Origin: Paenibacillus sp. FSL K6-1330
GTDB taxonomy: Bacteria; Bacillota; Bacilli; Paenibacillales; Paenibacillaceae
Assembly: GCF_037976825.1 (NCBI RefSeq)
Contig: NZ_CP150269.1
Location: 951,001-1,015,000 of the forward strand
Direction of reading: 5' to 3'
DNA length: 64,000 bases
In this document: positions 59,961 to 64,000 of the stretch, one piece after another
Layout of the letters: every line of letters starts with the position of its first letter
How positions within the stretch are numbered: the stretch's first letter is position 1
Position numbers and translations under genes: made by a program
The notes under the pieces: generated by a model
Told to the model about the DNA's origin: nothing
Database searches by the model: none
What the model saw: only the letters and a program-made list of their open reading frames with translations

Positions 59961-60395
59961 ATGGGTATGTCTTTTGACCGATATATGCGCGATATGGTTC
60001 AACCGATGCGGGATGAGCTGACCAGCTTGGGAATCAAGGAACTGACAACACCTGAAGAGGTAGAGGAAGTTCTTCCTACAGCGAAAGGTACAACGCTGGT
60101 CGTTGTAAACTCCGTATGCGGCTGCGCAGCAGGGCAAGCGCGTCCTGGTGTAGCCATAGCGCTTGAGAACCAGGTGAAGCCGGATCAATTGTTTACCGTG
60201 TTCGCCGGACAGGATAAGGAAGCAACGGCTAAAGCACGTGAGTATTTTGCTCCGTATCCTCCATCCTCCCCATCGATTGCTCTGTTGAAGGACGGGGAAT
60301 TGGTGCACTTTATTGAGCGTCATCAAGTGGAGAATCGTTCTGCAGAAGAAATCGCGGCGGATTTGACCGACGCATTCAATCGCTACTGCCAGTAA
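59961..60395 (+). CDS. bacilliredoxin, BrxA/BrxB family
   Basis: The 144-residue thioredoxin-fold protein carries the family's Cys-Gly-Cys active site in VVVNSVCGCAAGQARPG (about residues 48-64). It removes bacillithiol from S-bacillithiolated proteins in the cytosol. YFAPYPPSSPSIALLKDGEL and HFIERHQVENRSAEEI are conserved in YphP/YqiW. ATG 59961 follows GGAGTGAAG. It is monocistronic, with a terminator at 60411-60452. Confidence 0.95.
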   Translation: MGMSFDRYMRDMVQPMRDELTSLGIKELTTPEEVEEVLPTAKGTTLVVVNSVCGCAAGQARPGVAIALENQVKPDQLFTVFAGQDKEATAKAREYFAPYPPSSPSIALLKDGELVHFIERHQVENRSAEEIAADLTDAFNRYCQ

Positions 60396-60410
60396 TCCGG
60401 CAGTTACATA

Positions 60411-60452
60411 GGCCCCGAAGCATTCGGCATATTCCGAAGCCGCGGGGCTTTT
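60411..60452 (+). terminator. terminator after the bacilliredoxin gene
   Basis: GGCCCCG pairs with CGGGGC(T) around a CGAAGCATTCGG-containing loop, followed by TTTT. Confidence 0.8.
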
Positions 60453-60458
60453 GTTATA

Positions 60459-60570
60459 GATATAGAATTTATAAGTTATCTAGCTAAGCTGATGAAATTC
60501 TATATCGCAAGAAAAACTTCCCGCTAAATGCGGTCTGTCTTCTGAGGAAGTACGTCGATAGACGTTTTTA
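60459..60570 (+). repeat. structured repeat element, copy 3
   Basis: GATATAGAATTT (60459-60470) pairs perfectly with AAATTCTATATC (60495-60506). The core starts at 60507 (GCAAGAAAAACTTCC). Within it CCGC pairs with GCGG, ACTTC with GAAGT, and the end is ACGTC-GATA-GACGT-TTTT (60552-60569). It is the first of two head-to-tail copies with a 117-bp period. Confidence 0.75.
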
Positions 60571-60575
60571 TTATA

Positions 60576-60687
60576 GATATAGAATTTATAAGTTATCTAG
60601 CTACGCTGATGAAATTCTATATCGCAAGAAAAACTTCCCGCTAAACGCGGTCTGTCTTCTGAGGAAGTACGTCGATAGACGTTTTTC
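60576..60687 (+). repeat. structured repeat element, copy 4
   Basis: It repeats copy 3 with two visible substitutions (loop CTAAGCTG to CTACGCTG, and TAAATGCGG to TAAACGCGG). Neither disturbs the stems. It ends 55 bp before nadE, so its terminal hairpin could affect nadE transcription. Confidence 0.75.
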
Positions 60688-60742
60688 TTTTATCAATGAA
60701 GTACTTCAGAAAGAGAGAACATACTGAAAGGAGTCATATATC

Positions 60743-61552
60743 ATGAGCCTACAAGAACAAATTATCGCAGAGCTGGGTGTCAAACCTACCATTAATGTGG
60801 AGGAAGAGGTACGCAAGCGCGTTGACTTTCTGAAAACCTATGTAAAGAACTCGGGCACTTCCGGACTGCTGATCGCCATTAGCGGCGGGATTGATTCGGC
60901 CGTGGCTGCCGGTCTGTGCAAGCGGGCCACCGATGAACTCACGGAGGAGATTGGCAAGGAATACAAGACACTCGGGGTGTTCCAGCCATACGGCGAGCAG
61001 GCTGATATTTCAGACAGCTATGCGACAGCGAAGGCCTTCGATTTGAAACATACCGTCGAGACGAATATCGAGGAAACGGTGAACGAAATAGCTTTGGAGG
61101 TTGAGCATGGCCTGAAAAATATCGGGGTCCATAAGCATATGAGTATTCCGGGTAAAGGCAATGTGAAGGCCAGAGTGCGTATGGTGGTACAATATGCGCT
61201 GGCATTCGAGCAGAATTTGATCGTGGTCGGTACGGATCATGCTTCCGAGGCGATTACCGGCTTCTATACCAAGTGGGGTGATGGAGCAGTGGACATTACG
61301 CCGCTGAGTTCCTTGAACAAGCGTCAGGTTCGTATGCTTGCATCCTATTTAGGAGTTCCGAAATCGATTCTGGATAAAGCCCCTTCTGCCGGCCTTTGGG
61401 AAGGTCAAACAGACGAGAAAGAGCTCGGAATCAGCTACGAGGATAACAGCGATTACCTGGAAGGTAAGACAATTGATCCTGATGTTCAGCAGAAACTCGA
61501 GAGTTATTACGTCAAAACCGCACACAAGCGCAATACGATTCCAGGCATCTAA
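60743..61552 (+). CDS. nadE: ammonia-dependent NAD+ synthetase
   Basis: The 269-residue enzyme amidates deamido-NAD+ with ammonia and ATP. The ATP-pyrophosphatase loop is LLIAISGGIDSAVAAGLC (about 41-58). Further family segments are IPGKGNVKARVRMVVQYALA, VVGTDHASEAITGFYTKWGD and TPLSSLNKRQVRMLA. The C-terminal region has GLWEGQTDEKELGISYEDND-like residues. The length equals the short, glutaminase-less form. ATG 60743 follows GAAAGGAG. The repeat elements lie just upstream. Confidence 0.96.
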   Translation: MSLQEQIIAELGVKPTINVEEEVRKRVDFLKTYVKNSGTSGLLIAISGGIDSAVAAGLCKRATDELTEEIGKEYKTLGVFQPYGEQADISDSYATAKAFDLKHTVETNIEETVNEIALEVEHGLKNIGVHKHMSIPGKGNVKARVRMVVQYALAFEQNLIVVGTDHASEAITGFYTKWGDGAVDITPLSSLNKRQVRMLASYLGVPKSILDKAPSAGLWEGQTDEKELGISYEDNSDYLEGKTIDPDVQQKLESYYVKTAHKRNTIPGI

Positions 61553-61573
61553 CATACGAATATCCAGGCAACC

Positions 61574-61612
61574 AGCCTTCCGGTGGAATAACCTCCGGAA
61601 GGCTAGTTTATT
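61574..61612. terminator. terminator between nadE and the reductase gene
   Basis: AGCCTTCCGG (61574-61583) pairs with CCGGAAGGCT (61595-61604). Short A/T-rich flanks lie on both sides of converging genes. Confidence 0.7.
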
Positions 61613-61622
61613 TAGCGCGGCA

Positions 61623-62174
61623 CTAGGTATATATGATATTGTAGGTCGGTTTGAGAACGCCGTTGGCATATTGCTTCATATCGACCAGTTCGAGTTTTAG
61701 CCGCGGTTTGACACTGCCGAACAACGGAACCCCGTCACCAACCATTACCGGGTTTACCTTTAATACAAGCTGATCGATCAGTTGATGCTGAAGCAGGCTT
61801 CCTGCCAATTCCCCGCCGCCGCACAGCCACAGCTTGCCGTCTGTCTGTTGTTTAAGATTATGGATGTACGGGATGGCGTCCTCCTTGACTAATTCAACTT
61901 CTTCATTGGATTCGAATTCTAATGAGCGTGAGAATATATAATGCTTGAGTCCTTTGTAACCAGGCTCTCCTGGCTTAGCCCCCATCTTAAATCCAAACTC
62001 ATACGTTTTACCGCCCATCAGCACAGCCTCAAACTCCTGGATTTCTGCCAAGAAGTCCGGAACATGCTCTCCATCGAATAAAAAGAGAGTTCGGTCGATC
62101 CTTCCATCCATCATGGCTTGATCGGCGATAAAATAGTCAAGCGAAACAGCCACGTGATAAATCAATGAGCCCAT
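61623..62174 (-). CDS. dihydrofolate reductase-like protein (RibD C-terminal family)
   Basis: The 183-residue protein has the RibD C-terminal/DHFR fold. It starts IYHVAVSLDYFIADQAMMDG, has AVLMGGKTYEFG (about 50-61), a KLWLCGGGELAGSLLQHQLI cofactor loop (about 113-133) and VNPVMVGDGVPLF. It is like YyaP/YwjB. It probably uses NADPH, but the substrate is unknown. ATG 62174 is the start. Confidence 0.88.
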   Translation of the reverse strand: MGSLIYHVAVSLDYFIADQAMMDGRIDRTLFLFDGEHVPDFLAEIQEFEAVLMGGKTYEFGFKMGAKPGEPGYKGLKHYIFSRSLEFESNEEVELVKEDAIPYIHNLKQQTDGKLWLCGGGELAGSLLQHQLIDQLVLKVNPVMVGDGVPLFGSVKPRLKLELVDMKQYANGVLKPTYNIIYT

Positions 62175-62363
62175 AATATGGTTCCCCTTTCACCATGCTA
62201 TTTTGTACAGTCTATATAGATGAAATTTGAAATACAACAAATTTATTTAATTCATGTTGTTGTAACACCGTTGGTCTCGCGTTGACGTACATCGACTGAT
62301 ACAATAAGTAAGAGTATATTTTTTGGACAGGAAGACTGGATCCATGAAGGAGAGCGGACGATT

Positions 62364-62759
62364 GTGATCTACGGAATCGGACATGATGTGCTGGACATGA
62401 AGCGAATGGAGATGTTGATGACAGGCCCGCATGGAGAAAGATTCATGAAGCGCGTGCTTACGCAGGGTGAGCAGGTCATTGCCGCCGGTAAGGGGGCGAA
62501 ACGGACGGAGTTTGTTGCCGGGCGCTTTGCTGCCAAAGAGGCGATATCCAAAGCCTTTGGCTCCGGAATTGGAGGTATAATCGGGTTCCGTGACATAGAA
62601 GTGCTGCCGGGTGTTCTTGGCAGGCCTGAGACTCGACTATCCCAGGAAGCCTGGGAACGCCTCGGAATGGAGGAGTCCGCACATTATGCGATTCATTTGA
62701 CGATTTCGCATCAGACCACGCTGGCTTCCGCTTTCGCCGTGGTTGAGAAGATAAAGTAA
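62364..62759 (+). CDS. acpS: holo-[acyl-carrier-protein] synthase
   Basis: The 131-residue enzyme transfers 4'-phosphopantetheine from CoA to ACP. YGIGHDVLDMKRMEML contains the metal-binding Asp, and FVAGRFAAKEAISKAFGSGI is the second motif with its catalytic Glu. AIHLTISHQTTLASAFAVVE closes the fold. GTG 62364 follows GAAGGAGAG. mutY follows after 25 bp and is likely cotranscribed. Confidence 0.95.
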   Translation: MIYGIGHDVLDMKRMEMLMTGPHGERFMKRVLTQGEQVIAAGKGAKRTEFVAGRFAAKEAISKAFGSGIGGIIGFRDIEVLPGVLGRPETRLSQEAWERLGMEESAHYAIHLTISHQTTLASAFAVVEKIK

Positions 62760-62784
62760 GGTTGACGAAGGAGATTACTTATAG

Positions 62785-63933
62785 ATGCATAATACGGAAC
62801 ACAAACAATACTTCAGCCAAGAGCTGCTGGATTGGTATGAGATCAACAAAAGGGATTTGCCATGGCGCCGGCATCGTGATCCCTACTATATATGGGTATC
62901 TGAAATTATGCTGCAGCAGACCCGGGTGGACACGGTAATCCCATATTTCCACCGGTTTATCGAGCGGTTTCCAACGATTCAGTCGCTTGCGGATGCGCCG
63001 GAGGACGATGTGTTGAAGTGCTGGGAGGGCCTTGGCTATTATTCCCGGGCACGCAACCTACAGGCTGCCGCAAGGCAGGTGACAGAGCAGTATGGGGGCG
63101 TTATGCCGAGCGGCAAAGATGAAGTGTCGGGACTTAAAGGCATTGGTCCATATACCTCGGGTGCCATTCGCAGCATTGCATTCAATATTCCTGCCGCAGC
63201 AGTGGACGGTAACGTCATGCGTGTGCTGTCCCGCTATTTTTTGATTGAAGAAGATATTATGAAAGTGAAGACCCGCACCAAGATGGAGGAGCTGGTGCTG
63301 ACGCTGGTTCCGGATGGGCGAGCATCGGATTTCACCCAGGCGTTAATGGAACTGGGGGCGTTGATCTGTACGCCGAAGTCCCCCAAATGTCTGGTATGCC
63401 CTGTGATGGAGCATTGTACAGCACGGTTTGAGGGCAAAGAGGAGTCCCTTCCTATTAAGACGAAGGCCAAGCCGCCACGTCCTGAATACCGCCTCACGGC
63501 CATTGTAGAAGGCACTGGCGTGCACGAAGGGAAGATTCTGATCCGCAAGCGTCCATCCACCGGTTTATTGGCAGGGATGTGGGAGCTGCCGCATGTGATC
63601 GTGTCGACCGAGGGGAGCGGCGTGCCGGTCGTGATGTCCGAGGAGACGGCGATGAGCCGCTTGCGTCATGCCTTGCTGGAGGAAGGAGTTCCGATCCTGC
63701 CGATGGGCCATGTGATGGACGCCGAGCATACCTTTAGCCATATTCAATGGCATATGGGCGTGTACCGCTGTAAATGGCAGGATGTGCCGCCGGAAGCCCT
63801 GGAAGTAGCAGAGAGTGCAGCGGCATATGAGACAGGCGAAGAGAGCTTTCGCTGGATTCACGTTCATGACATGGAACGCTACGCATTTCCGAATGTGTTC
63901 ATTCGGATTCTGAACTCGTATTTCTCATCTTAA
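62785..63933 (+). CDS. mutY: A/G-specific adenine DNA glycosylase
   Basis: The 382-residue enzyme removes adenine mispaired with 8-oxoguanine. The catalytic Glu lies in WVSEIMLQQTRVDTV. The helix-hairpin-helix is LKGIGPYTSGAI (about 114-125), and the catalytic Asp is in AVDGNVMRVLSRYF. A 4Fe-4S cluster motif C-X6-C-X2-C-X5-C occupies CTPKSPKCLVCPVMEHC (about 194-210). A C-terminal NUDIX-like domain (about 230-380) recognises 8-oxoG. ATG 62785 follows GAAGGAGAT. Confidence 0.96.
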   Translation: MHNTEHKQYFSQELLDWYEINKRDLPWRRHRDPYYIWVSEIMLQQTRVDTVIPYFHRFIERFPTIQSLADAPEDDVLKCWEGLGYYSRARNLQAAARQVTEQYGGVMPSGKDEVSGLKGIGPYTSGAIRSIAFNIPAAAVDGNVMRVLSRYFLIEEDIMKVKTRTKMEELVLTLVPDGRASDFTQALMELGALICTPKSPKCLVCPVMEHCTARFEGKEESLPIKTKAKPPRPEYRLTAIVEGTGVHEGKILIRKRPSTGLLAGMWELPHVIVSTEGSGVPVVMSEETAMSRLRHALLEEGVPILPMGHVMDAEHTFSHIQWHMGVYRCKWQDVPPEALEVAESAAAYETGEESFRWIHVHDMERYAFPNVFIRILNSYFSS

Positions 63934-64000
63934 AGCCTTATTTCCCTTGCAATGGGAGATATAATGTTGAAACGGCTTGTAAGGAGTAGTGGAGATTTTG
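63934..64000 (+). other. leader of the next gene, beyond the window
   Basis: A TATAAT-like -10 at about 63959-63964 and AAGGAG at about 63980 suggest that a + strand gene begins just outside the window. No coding sequence can be assigned. Confidence 0.35.

Noticed and set aside
1..64000. CRISPR array, tRNA, rRNA, prophage or intact transposase
   Set aside because: No spaced direct repeats of CRISPR type, no cloverleaf or rRNA words and no transposase or integrase frames were seen on reading both strands.

Overview
The window looks like a chromosomal segment of a Paenibacillus-type Firmicute. Strong AGGAGG-type ribosome binding sites, frequent TTG and GTG starts, sigma-A promoters and sporulation-related proteins (a YheC/YheD coat-associated protein, a collagen-like BclB-type protein, a KinB-like kinase) point to an endospore former. 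The gene set (UgpABC/UgpB sugar-phosphate uptake, BceRSAB, EcsAB, AA10 chitin oxidase with FnIII and chitin-binding modules, bacilliredoxin) fits Paenibacillus. This placement is inference from protein content; I saw no rRNA, tRNA, CRISPR array or intact insertion sequence.

Layout. 1-4.1 kb: end of an alpha/beta hydrolase, an acyl-CoA dehydrogenase-like flavoprotein behind a near-consensus promoter, a secreted repeat protein, and a MerR/TipAS regulator with its 19-bp-spacer operator promoter. 4.2-7.3 kb: an AT-rich patch with a YheC/YheD ATP-grasp protein and a collagen-like protein, then a scar in which the start of an anti-sigma-factor-like gene is joined to the 3' end of the TipAS gene. 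7.5-13.4 kb: alanine/sodium symporter, orphan anti-sigma-like protein, DinB protein, methyltransferase, malic enzyme and a small unknown protein. 13.8-14.9 kb: lytic polysaccharide monooxygenase with a probable cre site. 14.9-15.7 kb: gene-free, repeat-rich. 15.7-23 kb: DeoR regulator divergent from a glycerophosphodiester operon (UgpC-A-E-B, phosphodiesterase, glycerol-1-phosphate dehydrogenase). 23-28.2 kb: carboxylesterase, two Gfo/Idh/MocA oxidoreductases, AraC regulator. 28.4-31.6 kb: RpiR regulator, PTS EIIBC and NanE, an N-acetylmannosamine uptake set. 31.8-38 kb: UppP, DedA and BceBA-SR, all connected to the undecaprenyl lipid cycle or bacitracin-type resistance. 38-40.5 kb: a truncated FAD-oxidoreductase start and a second two-component system. 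40.7-47.3 kb: pirin, NlpC/P60 hydrolase, YwbE, lipoprotein, Gln-rich protein, free-methionine sulfoxide reductase, a membrane hydrolase and an acetyltransferase. 47.3-50.4 kb: an ECF transporter (T, S and a double ATPase). 50.5-56.3 kb: two MFS pumps around a MarR regulator, then EcsAB. 56.4-64 kb: HI0933-type flavoprotein, KinB-like kinase, a 37-residue peptide gene, bacilliredoxin, nadE, a RibD-like reductase, acpS and mutY.

The most unusual feature is a dispersed, apparently structured element present four times on the + strand (606-680, 56316-56423, 60459-60570, 60576-60687). A hairpin whose stem sequence changes between copies but stays paired is followed by a near-invariant core that ends in a small terminator-like hairpin. 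Other points of note are the chimeric anti-sigma/TipAS scar, the G1P dehydrogenase inside a glycerophosphodiester operon, the asymmetric ECF double ATPase with a degenerate first site, and the decayed FAD-oxidoreductase start behind an attenuator-like hairpin.
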